The translations under genes were made by a program, and so were the position numbers. A DNA stretch of 25,366 nucleotides from Azolla pinnata. Taxonomy: Eukaryota > Streptophyta > Polypodiopsida > Salviniales > Salviniaceae. Positions 1 to 10,038 of this stretch are shown here, one piece after another (position 1 is the stretch's first letter; every line of letters begins with the position of its first letter). The stretch lies in assembly GCA_037176905.1 (NCBI GenBank), contig JBBBWG010027734.1, positions 35,777 to 61,142 of the forward strand, given 5' to 3'. The notes beneath the pieces are model-generated. The model was not told where the DNA came from. It did no database searches and was given only the letters and a program-made list of their open reading frames with translations.

Positions 1-474
1 TTGAGTGAAGTGCTAAACTAAGCAGGGCATGAAAGATGCAAAGTGGATTCTGAGATTCTGCCATAAAATCTATGGCTCTGATCCATCTATGCACACCTCG
101 TATTCTGTTCCAAACATTGTAAATAATCTGCCAATCCATTCTGTGTATGCGTTTAGTTTTTTCGTCTTTCAATAATGCTGGGCTCCAAATCTTTGATTTG
201 AAACTTGCAGCAGGAAGAAAAATCCATTGATATGGTTTCGGATTAGAAACCAAAGCAAGAAGGGGCGGGGGGGATGGGGAAGAAGAAGCAAAGAGAATCT
301 GAGTCTACAAGTAAAGCAACAAGATGAGCAGCGAAAAAGCTGTATAAAATGCAAGGAAAAAACAGAAGATTTACAGCTTGGATAATGCCAGATTTGAGGT
401 GACACCTCAAAGTGAGGGGGAGCGGGGGGGGCTAAGCTAAGATCACATAAAAAAATGTGGAGGAAAACAAACAG

Positions 475-758
475 TAGAAGAAGAAGAAGAAGAAGCTATA
501 TCTAGGGTTGAAGCTTGTAAGGCTAATTCTGGAACAGAAATGGAGGTTAACACCACCCTTCAGCTATGTACATATACAGGATTTTTGATGCAGCTTTTTA
601 ATACGGGAGCTTTTAGAGACAGGAGAGAATCGAGATGAAATGAAGGGAAGGAATGGATGCATGAATGCGTATTACATCTCCATGGATCATGGGTGTACGT
701 AGATATACTGATAGACAAACAGGAAAACAAAGAAAACATTGAGTATGTAGATGCATAT

Positions 759-789
<31 letters not shown>

Positions 790-1407
790 TCTTATTCACG
801 TAGGTGAAGAAACCCATGCCAATCTTGTTAAATGCTCATGGAGAAGGCTGCGCCCACATAACATGAATCTGCATCATCATAAATGCACTGTGAATGTGGA
901 TGTTGCATACTGTCATCAGGCACACACGTGTATATATGCAGAAGGTATGTATATGATGCGCTGGATGCTTATGTGCATGCTGCAGACACATGTGTATGTC
1001 TGAATCTCTGATCTCTCTCTCTCTCTCTCTATTCTAATGACTGATGTATATAAATATGTAGATCTAATCAGTAGAGCCTAGATCTGTAGTTGGAAAAGAA
1101 AATCAAGATTACATTGATTGGTGGATTATATATATATCTGGAAGATCATTTGCTAAATTTGATGGCATCTCTGTTGTGGTCAAACCAAACAGAGGAGGAG
1201 GAGGAGGAGGAGGAGGAGGAGTTAGGAGGAGAGGTGAGGAATCATTCCATATCCTCTGATCATGATGATTCCATATATACATAGCTTCTTCTCTGTCAGC
1301 CTTTCAAAGTTTTGCAACCATTTCTGATTTCTCGACCAATCATAGAAAAACAGAACGGCTCCCCCTTCCTTCCTTCCTTCCTTCACTCGTTCATTCATTC
1401 CTTCATT
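475..1407. repeat. Cluster of di-, tri- and tetranucleotide microsatellites
   Basis: Separate short arrays lie in this interval: AAG (475-495), TTC (759-790), TC (1012-1030), GAG (1192-1221) and TTCC/TTCA (about 1366-1407). They are uninterrupted or nearly so, which suggests ongoing replication slippage. Similar purine or pyrimidine runs recur inside the STICHEL-like leader (GAA/GAG at about 2096-2137) and inside its coding sequence, where they encode Glu and Ser runs. Confidence 0.85.
1047..1056 (+). promoter_or_regulatory. Possible TATA box upstream of the STICHEL-like gene
   Basis: The sequence TATATAAATA lies just downstream of a TC dinucleotide run (1012-1030), an arrangement common in plant core promoters (Y-patch and TATA). 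If used, transcription would start near 1080 and the 5' leader would be about 1.2 kb and probably spliced. No transcript evidence is available, and AT-rich spacers produce such matches by chance. Confidence 0.25.
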
Positions 1408-1613
1408 CGATCATCTGTGTCAGTCCCCTAATATGTGGGCGATTTCTTGAACAGAAGAAACAAGGAGAGAATAAGGAACCGAGCAGTGGTTTGTGTCAAG
1501 ATTCTCATCCTAATTAAGGTAATAAGCAGGAACTGACGTTTCTGGCCAGCGCTCTAATACAATTCCTTGTGCATCGTTCTTTTTTTCTGTAACCATCACC
1601 ATTTCCTCTGCGT

Positions 1614-1729
1614 TTAGGGTTTTGTTGGGGGTGTTTAGGCGTTTCTTCTTAGGTTTCATGGGGTTTCTCAGGCGGGCCTTTCTTTCCTTTTCTAGGGTGA
1701 AAGGCTTTCTTTTTATGGGTTTAGGGTTT
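1614..1729 (+). promoter_or_regulatory. Two telo-boxes (TTAGGGTTT)
   Basis: Exact TTAGGGTTT motifs occur at 1614-1622 and 1721-1729, upstream of the STICHEL-like coding start. Telo-boxes are frequent near transcription starts of plant housekeeping genes. They are bound by telomere-repeat-binding (TRB) proteins and some zinc-finger factors. Their position here supports a promoter or leader for a + strand gene, but use is inferred. Confidence 0.45.
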
Positions 1730-1972
1730 TCTTGTAAGCTTTCTTTAGGTTCTTTTGGGGGTGGAGGAGAGGCTTTCTTGAGGTTTTACAGAATTCTGGG
1801 GTCTGATTGATGATGGAGGGTTTGAAGGGCTTATGATCTTAGAGGTTGGTTGATGGTCCCAGGACTTGTTCAGGATGCATTCCGGATCTTTGAGGATCGG
1901 AGATGCTCCCATTGGATTGATCAGGACCTGCTGATATGTGCTCAATCCCTTGCAGTTCCGTGAGCTTTGGCT

Positions 1973-2065
1973 ATGGTTATGGCGTCCTTCTCTGCAGTGC
2001 TAACAGAAAAGAAGGGGACAGATTGGAGGGCGAGGAAGATGGTATGTGATCTTGCAAGAAGATGA
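1973..2065 (+). other. Upstream ORF or alternative first coding exon of the STICHEL-like gene
   Basis: An ATG at 1973 opens a 30-codon frame ending at TGA 2063-2065. After its codon 23 (ATG at 2039-2041) comes a strong donor-like GTATGT at 2042. An AG at 2279-2280 would resume at 2281 in the frame of the main coding start. Two readings are therefore possible. Either it is a plain upstream ORF in the leader, or 1973-2041 is a first coding exon joined to 2281 across a 239-bp intron holding the GA-rich and CACCAT repeats. The polypyrimidine tract before 2280 is weak, so I keep ATG 2287 as the default start. Confidence 0.3.
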
Positions 2066-2286
2066 GCAAGCCATGGCTGGAACAGCAGGGGAAGGAAGAA
2101 GAAGAAGAGGAAGAGGAAGAGGAAGAAGAAGAAACAGGAGAGCTTCCATTGTAGCTGCTGAGGGAGAGAAACAGAGGATTGCAGAGATCAAACAGTGCAT
2201 CACCATCACCATCACCATCACCATTTACAACAGAGACACCATCATCATCACCTTCATCAGCATCAGATTCTTGAAGGCAGCCATCG

Positions 2287-5200
2287 ATGGCGGTGCGGGG
2301 AGGTGGGCTCTGCAAGATTCCTTCTGCATCTCCCAGGAAGGAAGAACCATCTCCTGCCAGAGAATCCGGAAAGAGAGAGCTTCATCTTGACATCGCCAGG
2401 AAGGTAAGAGGCGGTAGCAGCAGCAGCAACGGCCATGGGAAAGGAGAGAGATACCAGGACCTGACGATGAACAAAGCTCACCATTGCTCGGAGGAGCTGC
2501 TCGAGCTCGGATGCGATGGAGCTCACATGCATCTTCTGCAGGCACAGAGACCTCAGGACCCCGCCGAAGCAGCTTGCTCTTCATCACCATCACCATCTCA
2601 CAGCATCTGGGCGCGGGCATGGCAGTCTCGAGACCTTGCCGGCTATGGCCGATCCCCGTCGTCGAATCATCAGGAAGAGAAGGGAAGGATCCATGGCTCG
2701 ACCTCGAGGTTTTCTTCTTCGCATGGGCTCCATCGGCTGTGCCACATCGATGAAGCGGCGCTTTCTCCCTTGGTCCTCCATCCCCGCGACTCCGCCACTG
2801 ATAGCAGCAGCGATTGCGATACGGATGAAGAAGAAGAAGAAGAAGAAGAAGTAGACGATGATGGTGATGAGGATGAGGATGAGGATGAGGGTAAAGACAG
2901 TGATGATGCTACTGCTTGTGGCGATGAAGAATACCGTATCTCGGGGGGCATGGTCTCTTACCCGTGCGAAGAAGCTCAGAGAGGTTGCTTTCAGGGAAGA
3001 GCTCGATCGAGGAGGAGAGGGCCACAGCTGAAGAAGAAATCGGAGGGCTACAACGGAAGCGAAGAGCTCGGGGGATCTTCTTCCAACTACAGCTATGGCG
3101 GGGGAAGGGTGTCGATGAGCGAACTCGAAGGAGAGCTAGGGTTGGAGCCCTCTCAGGATCATCGTCGCGTGGCTCTCGGCAGGCATTGCGGAAGAGAAAG
3201 AGCATCGGTGCACGATGACGAGGGCGACGATGGAGCTGGAGGGATGCAGATCGCGCAAGTCTCCGATTGCAAGGAGATCGGATGGCTCCGCAACGAAGCC
3301 AAGCCCAGGAATCTGAGCCAGAAGTATAGGCCTCGAGTGTTCGAGGAAGTGGTGGGGCAGCATATCGTGACTCAAGCCCTAGCGAACGCGGTAAGGAAGG
3401 GGAAGATCGCCCCGGTCTATCTCTTCTACGGATCGAGAGGGACTGGAAAGACATCGGTAGCAAGGATTTTTGCATCGGCTCTGCTGTGCCCAGCATCATC
3501 ATCCTCGTCCTCGTCCTCGTCGTCGTCGTCGACATCATCATCATCAGGTCAGGGCTCAAGCAGCATCCCGTGTGGGGCATGCGTCGAATGCGTGAATGTG
3601 AGCTCAGGGAAGTGCCGCGAAGTCCGAGAGATCGATGCGGCGAGCAACAACGGGGTCGAGAAGGTGAAGATGCTGCTCGACGAGACCCTGTCTTCGCCGC
3701 CGGCCGCTTGGTACAAGGTCTTCATCGTCGACGAATGCCATGTCTTGACCTCGGAGACGTGGAGCGCTCTGCTCAAGGTGCTCGAGGAGCCCCCCATGAA
3801 CGTGGTCTTTGTCCTCATCACGACGGAGCCCGATCGGATCCCCCGCACAGCTCTCTCGAGGTGCCAGCGCTTCCCCTTCGCGAAGATCCGCGAGCTCGAG
3901 ATCGTCGAGCGCCTGCAGCGGCTCGCGTCATCGGAGGATCTCACCGTCGGCATCGATGCGCTGCGGCTCATCGCGTCCCGGTCCGAGGGATCTCTCCGCG
4001 ATGCGGAGACGACCCTCGATCAAGCCAGCCTGTTAGGGCAGCACATCGATGCTTCCACGGTTTATGAGCTGGTACATACTCGTTTCCGCAATCAACGTGG
4101 CAGGAATGTGTTACCTTGGTATCGCCTGTTTTGGGCAAATTCTCATTTTAGGTTAGATATGCATGCGTCTGTACTTTGGCTTTCCAACAATGTTTATATC
4201 TTTGTTTTGCCCAATTTTTGAGTACGATCTTCTTTTTCTGCTTAGATGTGCATTTCGTATTCCGTCAATCCATGCTTTTGATTTGTCTCTGCCTGAATCT
4301 GCATGGATAAGGGAACACGACAGGATGTCCATCTTTGTTTTGCCAACTTGAGCACATAATCTTCCTTTTCACTTAGTTAGATGTGCATTTTGCATTCCGA
4401 CAATCCACACTCGATTTTTCTCTGCCTGAATCTGCATGTAGAAGGGAACACAACAGGATTTCCTGTAGATATGCATGCGTATTTCAGCTCCCAAAAATGT
4501 TATCTTTGTATTGCCCATTTGAGCAATACAAAGATATGCATTTCGTATTGCGACAATCCACGCTTTGGTTTTTGTCTGCCTGAATCTGCATGTATAAGGG
4601 AACACGACAGGATCTACTGAGTGTGGATCATGTAACGGTATTGTGTATAAGGATGTGGGCATGAATGCAGGCAGGCAGGATACATGCATCTATTGGATTT
4701 GAAGATGTACATTTCAGCAATGTAGGCACCCTATTTGATTGATATGCTGCTCCATGTACGTTTGTGTGTATTCCTCCATTTGCTGTGAGCATGCATAGTG
4801 CTTACTGTATACATACTATTCTAAGGTGGGTTTTGTGGGCATGTTTCGAAGCATGTATGCAAAATGCTGCCATTCTTATTCTTCTTTTGCAAATGGTATT
4901 CCAGGTGGGTTTGGCATCCGATGACAAAATGCTGAGCTTGCTGGATTCAGCTTTGCAATCTGATACAGTGACGACTGTCAGGCAGGCGCGGGAGCTCATC
5001 GACTCGGGCGTAGATCCTCTGTCATTGATGTCGCGCTTGGCCGCATCAGTCACCGATATCCTCGGAGGGAGCTTCACGTTCACGGAGAAGCTAAGGAAAG
5101 GCTTCTTCCGGAAGCAGCCTCGTAAGGGATTCTCCTGTTCCTTTTTTTTCCTTTTTCGTGCACACAGCTGTCTTCATGACCGAGCTTTTCATGTTATCCT

Positions 5201-6502
5201 GCGTCTCTATGGCCATCTTTGCGGGATGAAATCATGTGTGGGCTGAATCTTTGGGCTTGTGTCAGTTTCCGAATCGAAATTGGCGACGTTAAGGATGGCA
5301 CTGAAGCAGCTCGTGGAGGCTGAAAAGCAGCTCAGAGCATCCAGTGATAGAGCTACTTGGTTAACGGCAGCTCTTCTCCAGCTTGTTCCTCCTCTTCGTC
5401 ATCCTCCTCCTCCTCTTCCTCCTCCTCCTCACCACCACCATCATCAGAATGATAGCAGTAACAACAACAATAACCCCGCGAGCATCTTCCTGGCATCGTG
5501 TGAGGGAACGAGCGTAACACAAAGCTCCGTCGCCCTTGATGATGCTGGGGCCGAAGATCTCGAGCAATGCGAACACGAGGTCAACGAGGCGAATAATGCA
5601 AACACGCCTTCTCCTTACGTGGAAGAAGGCCGGGTGGGAGAGAATCACGGGAGCAATACGAGCACCTCTCGAGACGTAGATCGAGCTGCTGGAGAGGAAG
5701 AACAGCGGATCGATGCTGCGTTGGTTAAGTCGGTGAGCCGGAGCAGCTTGGGCAGCGGAGGAGGTTTCCGAAGAGATTCAAGGAATGGTTGTAATAACAA
5801 GCCGCAAGGTGATCATCCGGCCAAGCGCGGCTCTTTTTGCCCAGAGGCTTGGATAACCAGAAACAACAAGAGCAATGGAAGGCGAGACATCTGCGCAGAG
5901 TACAAATCATGCTTCGGAAGAGATGGCATCGAGGCGCTCTCTCTGGAATCTCATCGCCTAGCAGCCTTGGATGCGAAAAGCAGGTAAAACAACTGAAATG
6001 CTCTTGTTTTTTACTTTCCTCATTCTCTGGCTGCTTCCGCCATAGCAAGACAGCAGACAGTTTTGTGCATTGCATATCATCATTAGCTAGCACATCATCG
6101 TTGTGGGTATGTGGGATTGATGTACCTGTCCTATATTGCTCTGTCTTTGAAAGGAACCATTGGCATGGTATGGATGGACGGAGGAGCTGCGATGCTGCTG
6201 CGCATCCGCACATGACAAAGACAAGCACGCTCAAGATGATCCGAAGGTTGTCCGTGAGAGACCATATGATGAAGTCTCCACCTTCGCCAGATCACGATCC
6301 AAAGAGCAAAGGCTTGGTCCTAAGGTTCCCCAGGTTCTCAGCTGCTTGGGGCCATGCCAGCCAACCGCAGAAGCTTGTCGAAGCTTGCACCATTGAAGAT
6401 GGGGCTCGATCCTCCTCGCATAAGACCTCTACTACCTTCAAGGGCACTCTCGCCCGGCTCTTCCTCAAGGAACCTCGTAAATCCAGGCGGAAGAATTCAT
6501 AA
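2287..6502 (+). CDS. STICHEL-like protein (plant DnaX/DNA polymerase III gamma-tau-like AAA+ ATPase)
   Basis: Proposed exons: 2287-2403, 2542-4071, 4905-5121, 5266-5983 and, tentatively, 6046-6502, giving about 1,012 aa. Phases agree at every junction. The N-terminus matches the family's short basic helix (HLDIARK then AQRPQDP). A Glu/Asp-rich stretch and a Ser-rich region follow. The AAA+ core starts at LSQKYRPRVFEEVVGQH. It has Walker A GSRGTGKT (from 3430), a four-Cys zinc module (codons at 3487, 3571, 3580, 3589), Walker B VFIVDECH (from 3718), and the SRC arginine finger (Arg codon at 3859). Exons 3-4 carry the DnaX domain-III-like segment ending in EAEKQLRASSDRATW, then a Pro/His/Asn-rich linker. 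In Arabidopsis, STICHEL controls trichome branching; the role outside seed plants is not established. The last exon is weak: without it translation stops at 5987. Confidence 0.88.
2404..2541 (+). other. Stop-free, in-frame intron 1 of the STICHEL-like gene (138 bp)
   Basis: The donor is AAG followed by GTAAGAG at 2404, and the acceptor is TTCTGCAG ending at 2541. The interval is a multiple of three with no stop, so it looks coding. Removing it joins ...HLDIARK to AQRPQDP.... That resembles the conserved N-terminal element of plant STICHEL proteins (basic helix, then an R-x-x-DP turn) far better than the unspliced reading, which inserts a Ser/Gly-rich segment. Splicing is inferred from site quality and family similarity recalled without an alignment. 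Confidence 0.6.
3487..3591 (+). other. Poly-serine expansion inside the DnaX-type zinc module
   Basis: The four zinc-ligand cysteines are kept: one in LLCP, then three in CGACVEC. The segment between the first and second is 27 residues and mostly serine, encoded by TCATCA/TCGTCC triplet repeats. In the family this linker is typically under a dozen residues. The insertion should loop out without breaking zinc binding, but it is length-unstable DNA. Confidence 0.8.
4156..4618 (+). repeat. Three diverged tandem copies in STICHEL-like intron 2
   Basis: Units start near 4243, 4378 and 4532, each with the shared string TCTGCCTGAATCTGCATG followed by AAGGGAACAC and ACAGGAT. A partial upstream unit (4156-4242) shares GATATGCATGCGT and an ATCTTTG/TTGCCC segment with 4468-4520. 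The period is about 135-155 bp. The intron (4072-4904, 833 bp) has a GTACAT donor and a TATTCCAG acceptor. Confidence 0.85.
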
Positions 6503-8350
6503 AAGAAGAGAACAGAAGAAAAGAACAGAACCTCGTAAATCGAAAGGAATGCTGCAGGACAATCGATAATCATGCTAGTCCGATCCATTCTCTTTCTTTT
6601 TAAAGAAACAATTTCTTACTGCTTGGATGCGGCCGAATGAAATCTCTTCCAATCCAGTCCGCAAATGGTTTGCAAGCGGCCTTTTTTCTTTCCAGCCTTT
6701 CTGATGAGAGCTTCTGAACAGCCCATTGTCATGGAAACACGATACGTTGAAAGTAACTTGGATCGGTTCCATGAGATTCATCTCGATGTTTCAATCGTAT
6801 ATTTGAACCCTCTAGCTCACAATATGGAGTTTGGATGGACTGGAAGGCAACATATCAGTGTTCCAGGTGTCTGATCCAATTGTAGAAAAGCATATGGCGT
6901 TTCATGCATATACTGTTGTAAGAAAGCGATGAGACCAGACCACTGTATGCTCAATACACTCATCTCTGGTCCAGTATGTGTCACTTTGGAAACAGAGCCA
7001 GAAATTCATGATTTGAAACAATCTGACTGTTTGCTCTGGCTCTTTGGGTGTACATCAATTTCTTTCCCTACTTCATCAATTGATAGTGAGATCTCCTTTT
7101 TCTTTCATCTTCTGGCAACTGAGAGTCCATATGTCCTGAAAGTCAACATGGAAACACATAAAATACTCTGGTGCATGTACATCCAGTATCCAGAGTAGGA
7201 ATAGAAATAATGGGAAGAAACAAGGTGGACTACATATATGATGGGCCATAGTATTATGAAGAAGAAACAATGGGAGGAAAGACATGTATGATGGGCCATG
7301 CTATGATGAAATTGGTTCATTAATCTGAGAGCATGTATGTTCGGAGTCCGTGGATGCTGATCAGCGAGATGGGGCCGACCCCACCGACCCCATGACTGCA
7401 AGCGGTGAAACAGCAACAATCACAGGTTAGCATTGTTTTGGCTATGAATTTGATGGAAAAATAGTCTTGCCGCATTTTGTCTCGTTGTCCAACTAAGCAT
7501 TATAGATCGACAACTAAAAGGAAGGGTGGATTATAAGAACATTCGGGGAAGGCAGGCCGAAGCCATGTTCAGGCAACCACATGTATATGTCTAAAGCCCG
7601 GTAAGATCCTCTTCTATTAATTGCTAAGACCAAACACGATTCCAACGGAAGCATATTTCATGGCATATATATACTACTGAATTGTTTGCAATCTGGCTAA
7701 AGCTTTGGGCAATATTTCATGGTTCCAATGTCCCATTTCTGGCTAACTCATGGAAAGCTTAAGTTTGACAGAGAAGGTGAACGGATTAACACTTCAGGGC
7801 AGTTCATTTGCAGAAGCGATCGGATTGCCCTACCGTTTTGAAAGAGCTGAATGGGAATGAAGTCCATTGCCTTTCACTTTCAGCCTAGCACCATGTCCAA
7901 AGACATGCGCAAACCGACTGGTTTGCCCCAAACCACAGGCTTGTTGTCTACATGGATTGATTATCTCGGCTTCTTCGGCTTGCAGATTTGCGGTGGCTTC
8001 TCCGCCATAAAAAAATATCACTACAATTGTCTGTCTTCATAGAAAATCCATGAAAGACATCTCAACTTTCCACGTGCTGGCGGAAGGAAAAGCTTCAATA
8101 AGCGTCTATGGACTTTGGGGATCGGAGCTGTGCATCGTCGAAGAAGTAAAAAATCTACATACATGTCATGCACACAGAACATCGGCTTTATTTGTTTTCG
8201 TAATGTGGGGCTGACCAGTTGCCTACAATCTGATCGTGGTCATTCCGATATTCACAGTTGAAGTATCAGGCTAACCCTCCATTGTTTGGAAGACAAAGCA
8301 TACAAGAAGCAAACAAATATTGTAGTATTGTTTGAGCAGTATCTGTTCTC
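6503..8350. other. Spacer between the STICHEL-like and phytocyanin genes
   Basis: I see no supported gene. The first few hundred bases are probably the 3' untranslated region of the STICHEL-like gene. The string GAACCTCGTAAATC occurs at 6470-6483 and again at 6528-6541. A TATATATAC element at about 7666 is too far from the next start to call as a TATA box. The last 200 bases are the likely phytocyanin promoter and leader, without a clear motif. Open frames here are short and unrelated to known families. Confidence 0.6.
7207..7312. repeat. Imperfect tandem duplication, unit about 60 bp
   Basis: Two adjacent copies share AATGGGA(A/G)GAAA, then ATATGATGGGCCAT or GTATGATGGGCCAT, then a TATGA(A/T)GA-type end. 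The second copy is slightly shorter. No coding role is apparent. Confidence 0.7.
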
Positions 8351-9716
8351 ATGGGCAAAGGTCTCCATTGCTCAGCAATGACAGTTCTTCTTCTTCTTCT
8401 TGTGGTTACACTTGCCCATACAGATCGCGCCGATGCCTACCAGAATTTCACAGTCGGCGACAGCGAAGGCTGGACATCTCAACCCGTCGACGATTACGCG
8501 ACGTGGGCTAATGGGAAGAATTTCAGCCTCGGTGATTACCTAAGTAAGTGTGTGTTTCTTTCGGCCAGATCCGGTGTGTTTGAATCGTCATTTTTCTATA
8601 TGGAATTTCAATATCCACCGCCCTAAAAAACATGGGTTGATTTTTTTTTCTCTCCATTCTAAACCACATCATCCTTGTATGAAATTTCTTCCATTTTGAG
8701 ATGGTACTTGATTTGCCCCTTTTCTCCCGGATTCACGATGACGGGGTTAAGGCAAAATTTCTAAATCCTTCAGCGTCTGGATTAGATTCCCATTCTAAGA
8801 GCAGATTAGAAGTCAAGCATCTGGGTCGATCCTTTTCGACGGATCTACTCCTTATCTCATTTTTAAAAGGCTTAGATAGATTGATGGGGGAATTTGCCCA
8901 TTCATTCTAGGACCAGATTGGCGGAGAATTTGGAGTCCTGATGGATCTACTCTTCATCTTAATTAGTCGGGGGGCTTGGATTTTGCTTCCCATCCCTAGG
9001 ATCTCTCTGATTGAGGAGGGGCATTTGAGTCGATCTCCCCCGCATTATTGTTTCCATTGCTAGGGCCGCCCACCTTTTGATCGAAAGGCGGATTTCGCAG
9101 AAAGGAAACCTGATGATCCGAGAGCTGCTCACGCATCGATAGAGATCGCGATGCAATGGTCTCTCGCGATGAATGAACAAAATGCGCTTTGAATAACGAT
9201 CGGCGATTTTTGCCTCCAGTATTCAAGTACACGACGGATTACAACGTGATCGTCACCTACAACGCGAGCGTGTACAAGAGCTGCGATTACCTCGACGCGG
9301 GCGATGACGATTACGAGGTGTGGGGCGAGGCCGGGGTGTCGACGAGGTCGGAGATTCCGCTGGTGCGAGTCGGGGCCACCTACTTCTTCTGCGGCACCAA
9401 CAACAGCTTCTTCTGCCTCGAAGGCAAGATGAAGTTCTGGATCGATGTTTCGCAGGGCGACGGGCTTCCGCCAAGCTTGCTGGTGCCCCCACCCTCCGCT
9501 CCAGCTCCGAGCCCCTCCATCGATGGTGTTTCTTCGCCTTCATCTTCATCGCCGCCTTCGCCCCCAAACAATCTGGCTTCTGCTAATCAGAGCAGCTCCA
9601 ATTCTGCCTCCACTCTCACCACCACCACCACCACTACTATGCACAATCGGCTGCCATATGTCGCCGTGGCGCTCGTCGTTTCGTGCTTTGCCCTCCTTCC
9701 CCTCGGATTATTGTAG
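8351..9716 (+). CDS. Early nodulin-like (phytocyanin-fold) GPI-anchored cell-surface protein
   Basis: Two exons, 8351-8543 and 9220-9716, splice in phase 1 (CTA A / TA TTC) to give 229 aa. Residues 1-29 are a signal peptide with a leucine core and ADA before the mature Tyr30. Residues 30 to about 141 form a plastocyanin-like domain (FTVGDSEGW, DYATWA, DYLIFKY). Cys86 and Cys130 are the likely disulfide pair, and Cys122 is in the place of the copper Cys. The usual copper His and Met positions are Asn73, Phe129 and Lys134, so it should not form a blue-copper site. This places it with early nodulin-like proteins. A Pro/Ser/Ala-rich stretch (about 146-180) has AP and SP arabinogalactan-type modules. 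The hydrophobic C-terminus fits GPI-anchor processing. Expected site: outer face of the plasma membrane. Confidence 0.9.
8781..9000 (+). repeat. Diverged tandem duplication in the phytocyanin intron
   Basis: CATTCTA(A)G followed by (A/G)(G/A)CCAGATT-like sequence occurs at about 8791 and 8903, and GGATCTACTC at 8841 and 8943. The period is therefore roughly 102-112 bp. The intron runs 8544-9219 (676 bp), with a GTAAGTG donor and a TTTTTGCCTCCAG acceptor. Divergence is considerable, so exact ends are uncertain. Confidence 0.7.
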
Positions 9717-10038
9717 GCGAAAGGCGCGGCGGATTGCACACAAAAATAACTCCAGCCAATCCAAGTCCCTGATTCCCCTCTCTGCAAAACACAGAGCGCA
9801 GAGAAGCTTGGGATTTGCTCATTCAAAAGTGGTTTGATAAGACCCCAACCACCCTCCCTCCACCCACCCACATTTTGGGATTGGATTCATGGGAAATCAG
9901 AAAGAATGGAAGAATCATTGATCCCAGCATTGATTGTATGACTCTGTTGGGCTTGTGCATCTGTATGTGATTGATTGATGGATGGATTGATTGATTAGCA
10001 AAATTACTCTGAAATAAGCCAAATCTCGATAGCCGCCA
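9717..10038. other. Convergent spacer between the phytocyanin and PPR genes
   Basis: This stretch holds both 3' untranslated regions. A run of GATT/GATG tetranucleotides lies at about 9969-9998. No further gene is seen. Beyond the PPR stop (10039-10041) the minus strand shows no remnant of an E2 or DYW domain in any frame. Confidence 0.6.

Larger units (their letters stand above)
1..1972. other. Spacer and probable promoter/leader side of the STICHEL-like gene
   Basis: No convincing protein gene is visible on either strand. The stretch is AT-rich and carries many microsatellites: AAG repeats near 475-495, TTC near 759-790, TC at 1012-1030, GAG at 1192-1221, and TTCC then TTCA near 1366-1407. 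The part from about 1560 has the T-rich, G-rich look of a plant 5' leader and contains two telo-boxes. The short open frames here are encoded by the microsatellites and show no family signature. Function as promoter or leader is inferred from position only. Confidence 0.6.

Noticed and set aside
1614..1729. Possible interstitial telomere array
   Set aside because: There are only isolated TTAGGGTTT motifs, not tandem arrays. They fit promoter telo-boxes.
2195..2407. Frame with a nine-His run resembling a His-tag vector sequence
   Set aside because: It is a genomic CACCAT microsatellite in the STICHEL-like leader. The flanks show no vector sequence and the same triplets recur in the real coding region.
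2909..3580. 223-codon minus-strand frame
   Set aside because: It overlaps the AAA+ domain of the STICHEL-like protein, whose motifs are unmistakable on the + strand. The minus frame encodes only low complexity.
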